A stretch of 11,038 bases of DNA. Origin: Succinatimonas sp. UBA6849. GTDB taxonomy: Bacteria > Pseudomonadota > Gammaproteobacteria > Enterobacterales > Succinivibrionaceae. Made by a program: the position numbers and the translations under genes. The notes beneath the pieces are model-generated. The model saw only the letters and a list, made by a program, of their open reading frames with translations. It was not told the DNA's origin and made no database searches. The number at the start of each line of letters is the position of its first letter. The first letter of the stretch is position 1. Shown here piece by piece: positions 1 through 8,094 of the stretch. The DNA is taken from contig DKDL01000092.1 in assembly GCA_002449335.1 (NCBI GenBank), forward strand, positions 1 to 11,038, read 5' to 3'.

Positions 1-187
1 GCTCTACACCTGATTCAAATAAAGTAGCTATGGTATCTAAGGTAAGAGACTTACCAAAACGACGTGGACGGGAGATAAAGACTCTTTCAAGCTTTATAAG
101 GTCTCTAATATACATTGTTTTATCTACATAAATGTAATTATTTAGATAAAAGTTTATAAATGAGCCTGTTGAGCTGATATCTTTCAT
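1..187 (-). CDS. AAA-ATPase_like family protein, N-terminal fragment (runs off the window)
   Basis: This reading frame starts at ATG 187 and stays open to the window edge, giving 62 residues of the N-terminus. It reads MKDISSTGSF..., then YVDKTMYIRDLI at about residues 20-31, then the P-loop-like SRPRRFGKSL at about 39-48. The pairing of 'vDKT..i..l' with 'RPRRFGKSl' is the hallmark of the AAA-ATPase_like family (Pfam AAA-ATPase_like), whose full proteins normally end in a PD-(D/E)XK nuclease-like domain. GKS would bind the nucleotide phosphates. The start is supported by a GGAG at 198-201, 10 nt upstream, and a consensus TATAAT lies at 217-222. The biological role of this family is not established; toxin or defence roles have been suggested only by context. 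The rest of the gene lies outside the window, so intactness cannot be judged. Confidence 0.85.
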   Translation of the reverse strand, partial: MKDISSTGSFINFYLNNYIYVDKTMYIRDLIKLERVFISRPRRFGKSLTLDTIATLFESGVE

Positions 188-197
188 ATGTAATTAT

Positions 198-201
198 CTC
201 C
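198..201 (-). promoter_or_regulatory. Shine-Dalgarno GGAG for the AAA-ATPase_like gene
   Basis: GGAG lies 10 nt upstream of ATG 187. It is the only purine-rich site near this start and supports choosing this ATG. The spacing is slightly long but acceptable. Confidence 0.55.
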
Positions 202-216
202 AAACCTACTTCTAAG

Positions 217-222
217 ATTATA
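217..222 (-). promoter_or_regulatory. Candidate -10 box (TATAAT) for the AAA-ATPase_like gene
   Basis: A perfect TATAAT hexamer sits 29 nt upstream of the start codon at 187, leaving room for a short leader that contains the GGAG. No convincing TTGACA-like -35 is visible at 16-18 nt (the hexamer there is GGTAAA), so this is a partial promoter match in AT-rich DNA. Confidence 0.3.
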
Positions 223-311
223 GCCTGAAAAGCTCTTGTTTTACCTTTATTGGTGGCATTTTCTGCAATTATCAGTTCTTTCTCTTACAAAAATTACCAA
301 AAGTCAGATTT

Positions 312-416
312 TTACTCTTCAACGAATAGGAATGTAAGATCTTTTTTAAATTCATCAACTCTATCAATCGTTTTATCATGCGGTTGCAACAGTCTGGTGT
401 ATGAACTTAAGTTTTT
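312..416 (-). other. Short open-frame fragment without a start codon in the gap after uvrA; possible gene remnant
   Basis: In the 274-bp gap between the uvrA-like gene and the AAA-ATPase_like gene, one frame stays open for 34 codons between two stops. It ends in a protein-like tail with residues such as TRLLQPHDKTIDRVDEF. It has no ATG in frame and no ribosome binding site. The composition (charged, amphipathic, ending VEE) looks like the C-terminus of a real protein, but in AT-rich DNA a run of this length can arise by chance. I do not recognise a family. The rest of the gap shows no clear terminator or RNA gene. Confidence 0.15.
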
Positions 417-461
417 TTAAGACTGCGCAAATTGCACATATGTCTTTTGATGTATGAGATC

Positions 462-3077
462 TTATCTTCCCAAAAACTTACCTGTGATGCTTTCTTTTGA
501 GTTCTTAATATCATCAATGGTACCTGTAGCTACGATTCTGCCTCCCAAAACACCTCCACCAGGTCCCATATCAATGATGTAGTCAGCATTTCTTATCACA
601 TCAAGATCATGCTCAATCACAATAACAGTAGCACCACTCTCAATTAGAGTCTGGAAAACATCTAAAAGTGTAGCTACATCTTGAGGATGTAAACCTATGG
701 TAGGTTCATCAAAAACGAAGACCGTATCATCCTGACTATGACCTATTTCTGAGGCTAGTTTTAACCTTTGTGCTTCACCGCCTGAAAGGCTTGGGGTTTG
801 CTCACCTAAGGTTAAATAACCTAAGCCTAGTGACTCTAAGATTTTTAGACGAGATGAAACTAGCTTTACATCTTTTAAAGCCTCAATAGCCTCAGTTACA
901 TCCATATCCATTAGCTCAGGCAGTGAGTACTCTTTACCATCTTTTGCTCTGTAATGAATTTCATGAGCTTCATTAGAGTAACGAGAGCCGTGGCATTTAG
1001 TACAAGGAATTTCGACATCAGGTAAAAACTGCACATCAAGTGTGATTTCACCTGTGCCATCGCAGACAGGACAACGCAGTTTACCGGTGTTATAAGAAAA
1101 GTCACCTGCCTTATAACCTTTCTCTTTAGCATCTTTTGATTTAGCAAAGAGCTTTCTTAACTCATCATGAACATTTGCATAAGTTGCTACAGTAGAACGG
1201 ACATTGATACCAATAGGTGTTGCATCAATAAGCTTTACCTGAGAAATTCCCTTACATTCAACCTTTTTTACGTGCTCTGGCATCCTGGTACTATTGATAG
1301 ATGCTGTTAGTGCTGGAATGAGACTTTCGAGCACTAAGGTTGTTTTACCAGATCCTGAAACACCGGTAACTACAGTTAATCTGCCTTTTGGGATCTTTAC
1401 ATCCATTGCTTTTACAGTATGAATTGGTGATGTCTTTAAATAGATGGTGCCCTTTTCAAAGATCTTATCAATTAACTTACTGTGAGCTTTTTCTGCACCA
1501 AGATCTTCCGTGACTTCGTTTTCTGCAGCAACGCTGACAACAGGTCTTCTGCGAGTTTGATAGTTACCTTTTAAGTAAGGTCCGATTACTGATTTGGCGT
1601 TTTGCTCAATTTCTGCGACAGAGCCTTTGGCTAAAACATGACCGCCTTTAGCGCCGGCTACAGGTCCCATTTCAATAATGCAGTCACTTTCTTTTAGAAT
1701 TTGTGTATCGTGATCTACTAAGAGCACTGAATTACCGTCAGCAATGAGATCATGCATTACATCATTAAGACCTTTAATGTTCTGAGGATGCAGACCAATT
1801 GATGGCTCATCTAGAACATATAAAACTCCTGTAGTGCGGTTACGCACTGCACGAGCTAACTGCATGCGCTGTCTTTCACCTGTAGACAAGGTCGAGGAAG
1901 CTCTATCCAAGGTAAGATAGCCTAATCCAAGATCAACTAATCTTTTGGCAACCTCTAAAAATGACTGACAGATACTCTCTGCCATCTTGTGCATTTGTGA
2001 AGGCAAAGAGTCAGGAACTGCTTTTACCCATAAGATGACATCATCTAATGTCATCTTGCACACCTCATCTAGAGACATACCTTTAATTTTAGGAGCACGC
2101 GCTCTGTCATTTAATCTGGTGCCATGGCATTTTGGACAGAGATCTTCACGTAAGAACTTTTCAACTCTCTTCATGCCCTTTTCATCTTTTACTTTTGATA
2201 AGGCATTTAAGACTGTGTACTTTGCATTAAAGTAGGTAAAGTCCATCTCACCTGAGGCGCCATTAGTCTTATTCTGATAGACCATATGCTTTTTAATGGC
2301 AGGACCATTAAAAACTATGTCGCGCTCTTTTTCAGTCAGAGCTTTAAAAGGCACATCTGTTCTTACACCAAGATCACGGGCAATATCTTTCATTAAAGAC
2401 CACATCAGGGTCTGCCATGGCAGCACTGCACCTTCATCAATGGTTTTACTCTCATCAGGTACCAGTGTTGATTCATCTACAGTTCTGACAAAGCCGGTTC
2501 CTGAGCATTCAGGACATGCTCCTTGAGAATTAAAAGCAAGCTCTTCAGCTGAAGGTGGATAAACTACTTTATGACAATGAGGACAGATTATTTCTTTTTC
2601 AGCTGCTACATCAAGTGTTGGCTCTAAATATTGACCACAATTCTCACAACGGTGAGAAGCCAAGCGTGAGAACATTAAACGCAGTGTATTTAAAAGCTCA
2701 GTTCCAGTACCAAAGGTACTGCGAATACCAGGAACACCTGGTCTTTGGTGCAAAGCTAAAGCTGCTGGTACATATAAAACCTCATCGACATCAGCTTTGG
2801 CAGCAGAGGTCATACGACGACGGGTATAGGTTGATAATGAGTCTAGATAACGACGTGAACCTTCAGCATAGATGACACCTAAGGCTAAGGACGATTTACC
2901 TGAACCTGAGACACCTGCAATACCTACAATCTGATGCAACGGTACCTCTACATCAATATTCTTTAGGTTGTGGACTCTTGCGCCTTTGATGACGATATTG
3001 TCTGGCTGTGATTTGTTTGGACGTGATGTATCTGGATGTGATGTATTCAAGTAATTATCATCTTTCATAGCTGTCAT
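462..3077 (-). CDS. UvrA-like ABC ATPase lacking the UvrB-binding domain (UvrA2/DrrC type)
   Basis: This 871-residue protein has two fused UvrA-type ABC modules. Module I has Walker A GVSGSGKS (55-62), signature LSTGE (397-401), Walker B VLYVLDEPS (418-426) and H-loop His456. Module II has Walker A GVSGSGKT (572-579), LSGGE (764-768), Walker B VFVFDEPT (786-793) and His823. Zinc-type CxxC pairs occur at 144/147, 165/168, 188/191, 314/317, 669/672 and 692/695; the 669-695 set is the C-terminal DNA-contacting zinc module. Compared with E. coli UvrA (940 residues), the stretch between the RC at 143-144 and the CPHC at 165-168 is about 20 residues instead of about 130, so the UvrB-binding domain is absent. 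UvrA2 proteins with this loss are linked to tolerance of DNA-binding drugs, as for DrrC of Streptomyces. Expected to be cytoplasmic and DNA-bound. The start at 3077 lacks a clear Shine-Dalgarno; ATG 3068 is an equal alternative. Residues 12-26 are a pentapeptide repeat. Canonical nucleotide excision repair is therefore unlikely to be its role. Confidence 0.9.
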   Translation of the reverse strand: MTAMKDDNYLNTSHPDTSRPNKSQPDNIVIKGARVHNLKNIDVEVPLHQIVGIAGVSGSGKSSLALGVIYAEGSRRYLDSLSTYTRRRMTSAAKADVDEVLYVPAALALHQRPGVPGIRSTFGTGTELLNTLRLMFSRLASHRCENCGQYLEPTLDVAAEKEIICPHCHKVVYPPSAEELAFNSQGACPECSGTGFVRTVDESTLVPDESKTIDEGAVLPWQTLMWSLMKDIARDLGVRTDVPFKALTEKERDIVFNGPAIKKHMVYQNKTNGASGEMDFTYFNAKYTVLNALSKVKDEKGMKRVEKFLREDLCPKCHGTRLNDRARAPKIKGMSLDEVCKMTLDDVILWVKAVPDSLPSQMHKMAESICQSFLEVAKRLVDLGLGYLTLDRASSTLSTGERQRMQLARAVRNRTTGVLYVLDEPSIGLHPQNIKGLNDVMHDLIADGNSVLLVDHDTQILKESDCIIEMGPVAGAKGGHVLAKGSVAEIEQNAKSVIGPYLKGNYQTRRRPVVSVAAENEVTEDLGAEKAHSKLIDKIFEKGTIYLKTSPIHTVKAMDVKIPKGRLTVVTGVSGSGKTTLVLESLIPALTASINSTRMPEHVKKVECKGISQVKLIDATPIGINVRSTVATYANVHDELRKLFAKSKDAKEKGYKAGDFSYNTGKLRCPVCDGTGEITLDVQFLPDVEIPCTKCHGSRYSNEAHEIHYRAKDGKEYSLPELMDMDVTEAIEALKDVKLVSSRLKILESLGLGYLTLGEQTPSLSGGEAQRLKLASEIGHSQDDTVFVFDEPTIGLHPQDVATLLDVFQTLIESGATVIVIEHDLDVIRNADYIIDMGPGGGVLGGRIVATGTIDDIKNSKESITGKFLGR
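3000..3044 (-). repeat. Three-unit 15-bp tandem repeat in the uvrA-like N-terminus
   Basis: Three consecutive 15-bp units encode TSHPD, TSRPN and KSQPD (residues 12-26). The shared core on the coding strand is A-ATCAC--CCA-A-. The units are diverged but in register. They lie before the first conserved UvrA strand (NIVIKGARVHNL), in a segment expected to be disordered, so copy-number change would be tolerated. Confidence 0.7.
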
Positions 3078-3090
3078 CTGTTGTCAGTGC

Positions 3091-3204
3091 TTAAGTTAAT
3101 TTGTCATCTTTAAGAACGTAGCCTGGCTTAGCTCTAATGGCGCGTTCTAACATCGGTCTACCTTGGTGCTGTAGCTTTGCTCTTACAGCACCTTTTACCA
3201 GCTT
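3091..3204 (-). other. 37-codon open-frame fragment between jetD and uvrA; possible gene remnant
   Basis: This frame is open from just after a stop at 3205-3207 to TAA at 3091-3093. It translates to a protein-like stretch that includes VKGAVRAKLQHQGRPM and AIRAKPGYVLKDDKLT. The only in-frame ATG (3153) would give 20 residues and lacks a ribosome binding site. The frame immediately upstream is open in a different register (…TKEKQVTKKIKAG), as expected for a decayed frameshifted gene. I do not recognise a family. It could equally be chance coding potential. A strong hairpin (3165-3192) lies inside it. Confidence 0.2.
3165..3192. other. Perfect 9-bp GC-rich hairpin in the jetD-uvrA gap
   Basis: GGTGCTGTA (3165-3173) pairs exactly with TACAGCACC (3184-3192) around a 10-nt loop. 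In the minus-strand direction used by the genes it is followed by AAGGTAGACC, with no U-tract, so it is not a standard intrinsic terminator for the jet operon. In the plus direction it is followed by only TTTTACC, and no plus-strand gene is nearby. It may be an RNA pause or processing site, or incidental. Confidence 0.4.
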
Positions 3205-3323
3205 TTATCTTCTTCGTGACCTGTTTTTCTTTTGTGACAATTCAGATCTTAAAGTATTTTCAGAGCATTTATGAGCCTAAATGTGTCAGGTTCTTGCTAA
3301 AAAGCACCACAGATTCCTATTTA

Positions 3324-4562
3324 CTATAAAAGCTTCTGCTCTTTTAAAGCTCTGATTACTGCATCCTCATCGAGCTTTTCCTGTTCTAAGCGATTTAGCT
3401 TTGTATCAGGATCTAAGACAAAAGCAGTTTCTGATTTAAGAGCACTATTTTGAGAGACGTTATTTTGCAGTCCCTGTAAAAAGGCTAAAGCTTGTTTTTC
3501 ATCTTCAGTTAAAAACTCTACTTTAACTTCTGTACTCTTATCCTCATGGACCATACGCTCTGTATGAGAAGCTCTGTTAAATACAGCTTTATCCATGAGC
3601 AGTGACTTAACAGTGCACTGAGAGTTTTCACGGAACTCACAGAGCATTTGAAATCCCCATGAGTCTAAATCGCCCCAGTAAAAGATCTGCTTTTTATGTT
3701 TTAACCAGGATGCTTTTGACCAGGACAAGTTTCTGCCACAGCCAAAGATAACAGAGGTGTTCTTTAATTTTGGGAGCATAAGTCCTGATTGAACATTTTC
3801 AACGACGATGAGGTTGTCTCCTGGTGGCTCAATGTTCAAAAGCAATGATGAAGGCACCATCATATAAGGATATCTTTCAACCAGACTATCATCTAAGACT
3901 CTAATATGAGCAAAGCCATCAGGCTTTGCTTCAACTTCTAGATAATCCTCTAATGATTCGTCTTCTGAGCATAAAGATAAGGTTCTTAAAATTGACAGGA
4001 TCACCTTGTCATGTTTTTCAATAAACTTAGTATCGATGTGCTCAATCGGGATGGCTCTTAAATAGTAATCCTTACCTAATCCTCGTTTTAATTGAGGCAT
4101 ACAGATCATAAGATCTGAAAACTCTTTATTCGATACAGCCTCAAGATTGAGTTCTCGATACAGAGAGTAAAGATTATTTAAATTGTCATAGTGCATGATG
4201 TGAGATAAAGTCTTACAACGCTCTATAAAGACAGTAACTGCATTTCTGTTTTTAGAAGAGATTAGCTTTATAAGTTCCTCAAAATCATGAACTATAAATT
4301 CAGATGGGATGTTCTCGCCCTGAACACCGTAGCGATAATTAACTGTTACCCTCTCAATCATTTCCTGATAGGGAAAATCATTCCAGGTACGGACAAAGTT
4401 CTCGTAAGAAGCAATATCCTTCATGATGGTTTTGACTGTAGGTGTTTTTAGAGGCACTCTAATTGGATATTCTCTTTGCCCCTGCAATCTTAAAATGAGA
4501 TGAGAAATGTTCTCTACCTCATTTTTCTCTATCTTTTTGATAACTTCATTTGGTAACAGCAT
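3324..4562 (-). CDS. jetD: JetD, Toprim-domain nuclease of type I Wadjet
   Basis: This 412-residue protein is the nuclease subunit of Wadjet. In the known system it joins the JetABC motor and cleaves closed-circular plasmid DNA once the loop cannot be extruded further. The N-terminal part (about 1-190, DUF3322-type) should be an arm/winged-helix region. The C-terminal part (about 225-395, DUF2220) is the Toprim fold: the conserved Glu is E255 in LIVVENVQS, the metal-binding pair is D298/D300 in FYWGDLDSWGF, and a late acidic motif is RLEQE (391-395). All expected catalytic acids are present, and the length fits the family. It follows jetC after 145 bp rather than being coupled, with a candidate promoter in that gap. 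An in-frame TGA lies 18 bp upstream of ATG 4562, which limits upstream starts; the Shine-Dalgarno (GGGA) is weak. Confidence 0.93.
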   Translation of the reverse strand: MLLPNEVIKKIEKNEVENISHLILRLQGQREYPIRVPLKTPTVKTIMKDIASYENFVRTWNDFPYQEMIERVTVNYRYGVQGENIPSEFIVHDFEELIKLISSKNRNAVTVFIERCKTLSHIMHYDNLNNLYSLYRELNLEAVSNKEFSDLMICMPQLKRGLGKDYYLRAIPIEHIDTKFIEKHDKVILSILRTLSLCSEDESLEDYLEVEAKPDGFAHIRVLDDSLVERYPYMMVPSSLLLNIEPPGDNLIVVENVQSGLMLPKLKNTSVIFGCGRNLSWSKASWLKHKKQIFYWGDLDSWGFQMLCEFRENSQCTVKSLLMDKAVFNRASHTERMVHEDKSTEVKVEFLTEDEKQALAFLQGLQNNVSQNSALKSETAFVLDPDTKLNRLEQEKLDEDAVIRALKEQKLL

Positions 4563-4621
4563 AGCTAATCCCAGTGCTCATTACTTTTTACATAGCTGTT
4601 TTTTCAGCTTTTACATCAGAC

Positions 4622-4650
4622 CTTATAACAGCAGTTTAAATCAGTTCTAA
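4622..4650 (-). promoter_or_regulatory. Candidate extended -10 sigma-70 promoter upstream of jetD
   Basis: On the minus strand TTAGAA (4645-4650, 4 of 6 to TTGACA) is followed by a 17-nt spacer and TATAAG (4622-4627, 5 of 6 to TATAAT), with a TG one base before the -10 (TGTTATAAG), the extended -10 form. Transcription would start near 4615 and give a leader of about 50 nt to ATG 4562. It lies in the 145-bp jetC-jetD gap, the only sizeable gap inside the Wadjet locus. This suggests jetD can be transcribed separately from jetABC. Confidence 0.4.
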
Positions 4651-4707
4651 GCTATTAAATCTGCTTTAATAAACTAAGTTTTGCAAGCTAAACAGCGTTA
4701 TAAAAGG

Positions 4708-7700
4708 CTACTGCTCAGTTTCTGAATCTTCAACGCTAATGCCTAAAGCATCAAGCTCATGCTCTTTTTTAAGCTTTAGTTGCTCATCATAATCTTCCCA
4801 GCTTAACTCACACATAGAGCTGCTGTGAGTATTAGCATTTCTCTCCATAATGACTAATGATTTAGCATAGTCACGAGCTAACTCAATATTCTTAAATGGA
4901 GTGATGAGGTTTACATGCAAGCCTAACTCGTGGAAGATCTTTAAAACTCTCTGACTTACCTTATCTGAGGTATTTGAAAATGCCTCATCAAGGAAGACTG
5001 TTGCATAAACAGGAGTTTCAGCACCTTCTGGGGTTAATACATAGGCAAGTGATGCTGCTAATACGGAGCCTGCGAATGACTCTTTTTCACCACCTGATTT
5101 ACCAGAGCTTGAGTTTAAGGTGTCTTTTACTTCACCAGTATCAGCATCGACCACGTTTGCCAAGAACTGCATTCTCAAACGAGGATCAAGCACAGTCTTC
5201 ATTTCCTGAGCATTTGAAGTTAAGGCTGTAGTTAAAGTAGTGATTACTTTTTCAATAGCTTTATACCTTAATTCATGATCATCTAAACTCAGCATGTTCA
5301 TAACCTTTCTTGAGTCTCGGTCAAACTCCTGTAAGGTAGGATTTGTAAGTTTTTTAGGCTCAATGCTCAAATATGAATTCTCGGTAAATTCAGCTCGCTT
5401 TAGCACGATATTGATTTGAGAAATTCTGTCTTTAATTGAAGACAACTCCTGATCGATCTTTTGAACGATGCAGGCTACTGACTGAGTAACCTCAGTGTTT
5501 AATTTAGCCTTAAACTCTTCAACTAACTTAGGCAGACCCTCTTTTTGGATATTCTCCAAATGCCTTAAATAGTGATCATAGGCATCAAAATCTTTACCCC
5601 AGTCAGCACAGATTGGGTACCAGGCTTCATTTGAGTAGAAAGATGAAATCACCGAGATGATCTTATTCTGAGCATTCTGTGCATTCTCTACTACCCTGTT
5701 ACGCTTATCTGAAAGCTCTCTGCGCAGTTTTGAGGTATTTGCATCAATAAAGACGTTGTCTTTGGTAAGCTTAAGACTGGTCATGGTCTTTAATAAGAGA
5801 GCAGAAGTCTCCTCTGGAACTGTAATTTGAGAGTTCTCAGAGCTTACTCTTATCTTTTCTTTTAACTCATTAAGATCATTTTCCATAGCACCGAGCTTAC
5901 GGTTCATCTCGCTTATCTTTAATTCAAAGTCATTTAATACAGCTACACTGTCTTCATAGAGCTTTTGTAATTTAGCAATGGCAGGATCATGAATTAAGGT
6001 ATCAAGCTCAGCTTTTAATTTCTCAATTTCAGCTTTGATACTTGAAAGATCAAGCTCATTAAAGGATTTGAACTCTTTTAATCTTCGGCAAGCTAAGATG
6101 CTGTTCTCAAAACTATTATTTTCTTTTTTGAGCTTTTCAATACTCTCGTTTAATGAGGAGACCTCATTTTCCTTTTTCAAAAGGTCCTGTTTTAAAAGCT
6201 TAATCTTTTCCTTATTAGAAAAGCCTAAGCACCACTCACGTCTGTCATCGATGCGCTTTAGATCTTTCTTTTCAAAGAAACCATGAGATTTGTGGATTAA
6301 ACCTTCTTTAGTCATAGAAAACTCTGTGGAGTTTAACTCCTCTACAGAGTCTGCACAGATTAAATCATACTTGTTTAAGTGCTGCTTTAACCACTCGGTA
6401 TAGCGGTGCTGCTTGAAGTTTAACTTTACTAAGAAGCCTCGGTTACCAAAGGTTACATTTGCATCACGTACTTTAGATGCAATCTGAATTCTTACATGTA
6501 ATCCGGTGTGACGTGAGTTTACCCACTTGGTAATGAGGCTATAGTTATCCTCACTTACAAGCAGGGTCTGGCGAATACCGCCTAAGGCTCTTTCGATGGC
6601 GCCATGCCAGCTCTCTTCAGATGGTTTAACCTCGATTAACTCAGCTACATAAACAAGATCATCTGCGTTAATTCTAAGATCCTCACTGATGCTGTCACGT
6701 AACTGTAAGAAGGCTGATGACAGGTTTGAATCAGAGTGCTTTTCTAACTCTTTAAGTTCACTCTGATACTCATTGATATCCTGTTTTAATAAGTTTGACT
6801 GAGACGCAAGATCAATTCTCTTATTCTCATTTTGCTCTTTTAAAGATGCAATCTCAGATTGCTTTTGCTCGATGACATTTAAATTGTCATTAAAGTCAGC
6901 TAATGACTTTAGCTCTTTTAAGCCTAAACCTGTGGCAATAGTTACATAGTTTTTAAGATTGTTCTCGATGCGATGCTCTTCAGATTGTCTTTGTAAGATA
7001 ACCTGCTTTACCTGTTCTGATCGGTCACCACCACCTTTAATCAGGTTGGTATGAGTTCTTTCTTTTTCAGATTCAGCTTCACTTTTCTTTTGCAGCAGAT
7101 CTTTATACAGGCTTTGAGTATTGTCATACTCAAAACCTAATTCCTGATAGCGCTTTTCGTAGTAGTCTTTGGCATAGTGACTTACGTAGGTATCGGTATA
7201 AGCTAAGGCCTTATCGTATTTTTCATCTAAAGCTTTATTGTCCTCATACTTTTTAACGTATTCAGGTAGTGGCTTTAGCTTTTCCTCCTGCTTACGTGCA
7301 TCCTCCAATTTGGCATGGATAGCTTTAAGATCAGAGAACTGACGAATGGTGTTTATTGCATCCTCTTTTACAGTACCAGGCTCTAGCACTAAAGTTCTGA
7401 TAAGACCTGTCAAATCGTCAATCTTTTTAAGGCCTAATGCTCTTGACAGTAAAGCAGGAGCATTGACGTTATCCATATGTAATTGATGACGGAAATGAGT
7501 TTCATACTCACCGAAATTGTCATCACAGACACGACAACCTTCAATTGAACGCAGGTAATCCTTTAATGCTCTGGTATCCTGATTTTTAAATCTCTCTAAA
7601 AGCTCTTTTAGATCAATATCAGTTGCTGATACTGAGTAGATCTTTTTGACATCTGCATAGGCATTAGATGAGCTTGAGATGTAGAAGACACCTAATAAGA

Positions 7701-8094
7701 CCACCTTCTGACCGATGCTTGTATATTCATAGACTGCTTTAATTACACTTACGGTCGCATCAGATCGTAAGTTACGGCTTACCTGCTCGCCATCAGCTAT
7801 TTTTGTACCAAAGCTACCACGCATGTAGCTTAGTAATGATCTGTCCTTTTTCTGATCCTGAGCTGCTGCAATGTTGTAATCAATCTTACCAGCTGGTCTT
7901 AATAAGGTCATCAATGCATCGATGATAGTAGATTTACCTGAACCGTTTTCACCGGTGATTAAGGTTCCCTCAGGATTGATGTTTAAGGTATGTAAACCGT
8001 TGAAAGAGCCCCAGTTAAATACAGATACTGACTTTAACTTAACCTGACTGTCATTTCCTTCTAAAAACATCAGCTCTGTCTGATTATCTAGCAT
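4708..8094 (-). CDS. jetC: JetC, SMC/MukB-like ATPase of type I Wadjet
   Basis: This is the SMC motor of Wadjet, which with JetA and JetB extrudes DNA loops using ATP. Counting from ATG 8094 (1128 residues), the N-terminal head has Walker A GENGSGKST (48-56). A long charged coiled coil runs from about 250 to 455. A hinge-like globular region occupies about 460-633, including ESWHGAIERALGG and TLLVSEDNYS, as in MukB-like COG4913 proteins. A second coiled coil runs to about 950. The C-terminal head has signature KSGGE (SGGE 1000-1003) and Walker B VFLDEAF (1033-1039) with the catalytic Glu. Both ATPase halves are complete. A TTG at 8100 could add two residues, but it sits only one base after AAAGGAG; ATG 8094 has 7-nt spacing and is preferred. 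The start overlaps jetB by 11 nt, implying coupled translation. Confidence 0.95.
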   Translation of the reverse strand: MLDNQTELMFLEGNDSQVKLKSVSVFNWGSFNGLHTLNINPEGTLITGENGSGKSTIIDALMTLLRPAGKIDYNIAAAQDQKKDRSLLSYMRGSFGTKIADGEQVSRNLRSDATVSVIKAVYEYTSIGQKVVLLGVFYISSSSNAYADVKKIYSVSATDIDLKELLERFKNQDTRALKDYLRSIEGCRVCDDNFGEYETHFRHQLHMDNVNAPALLSRALGLKKIDDLTGLIRTLVLEPGTVKEDAINTIRQFSDLKAIHAKLEDARKQEEKLKPLPEYVKKYEDNKALDEKYDKALAYTDTYVSHYAKDYYEKRYQELGFEYDNTQSLYKDLLQKKSEAESEKERTHTNLIKGGGDRSEQVKQVILQRQSEEHRIENNLKNYVTIATGLGLKELKSLADFNDNLNVIEQKQSEIASLKEQNENKRIDLASQSNLLKQDINEYQSELKELEKHSDSNLSSAFLQLRDSISEDLRINADDLVYVAELIEVKPSEESWHGAIERALGGIRQTLLVSEDNYSLITKWVNSRHTGLHVRIQIASKVRDANVTFGNRGFLVKLNFKQHRYTEWLKQHLNKYDLICADSVEELNSTEFSMTKEGLIHKSHGFFEKKDLKRIDDRREWCLGFSNKEKIKLLKQDLLKKENEVSSLNESIEKLKKENNSFENSILACRRLKEFKSFNELDLSSIKAEIEKLKAELDTLIHDPAIAKLQKLYEDSVAVLNDFELKISEMNRKLGAMENDLNELKEKIRVSSENSQITVPEETSALLLKTMTSLKLTKDNVFIDANTSKLRRELSDKRNRVVENAQNAQNKIISVISSFYSNEAWYPICADWGKDFDAYDHYLRHLENIQKEGLPKLVEEFKAKLNTEVTQSVACIVQKIDQELSSIKDRISQINIVLKRAEFTENSYLSIEPKKLTNPTLQEFDRDSRKVMNMLSLDDHELRYKAIEKVITTLTTALTSNAQEMKTVLDPRLRMQFLANVVDADTGEVKDTLNSSSGKSGGEKESFAGSVLAASLAYVLTPEGAETPVYATVFLDEAFSNTSDKVSQRVLKIFHELGLHVNLITPFKNIELARDYAKSLVIMERNANTHSSSMCELSWEDYDEQLKLKKEHELDALGISVEDSETEQ

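Noticed and set aside
911..1147. Minus-strand 78-codon frame inside the uvrA-like gene
   Set aside because: It overlaps, in another frame, the conserved zinc-module coding region of uvrA and has no domain or ribosome binding site.
1987..2875. Plus-strand open frames opposite the uvrA-like gene
   Set aside because: They are antisense to a clearly conserved coding sequence, lack ribosome binding sites and show no recognisable domains.
3165..3192. Hairpin as an intrinsic terminator of the jet operon
   Set aside because: No U-tract follows the stem in the minus-strand direction, and the plus direction has only four T and no gene to terminate.
4653..4671. TATTAAA/TTTAATA stem-loop in the jetC-jetD gap as a terminator
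   Set aside because: The stem is seven A-T pairs only and is not followed by a U-tract; it is too weak to call in AT-rich DNA.
4974..6286. Plus-strand open frames opposite jetC
   Set aside because: They are mirror images of the charged coiled-coil and ATPase coding sequence, with Leu/Phe/Ser-rich composition typical of antisense frames.
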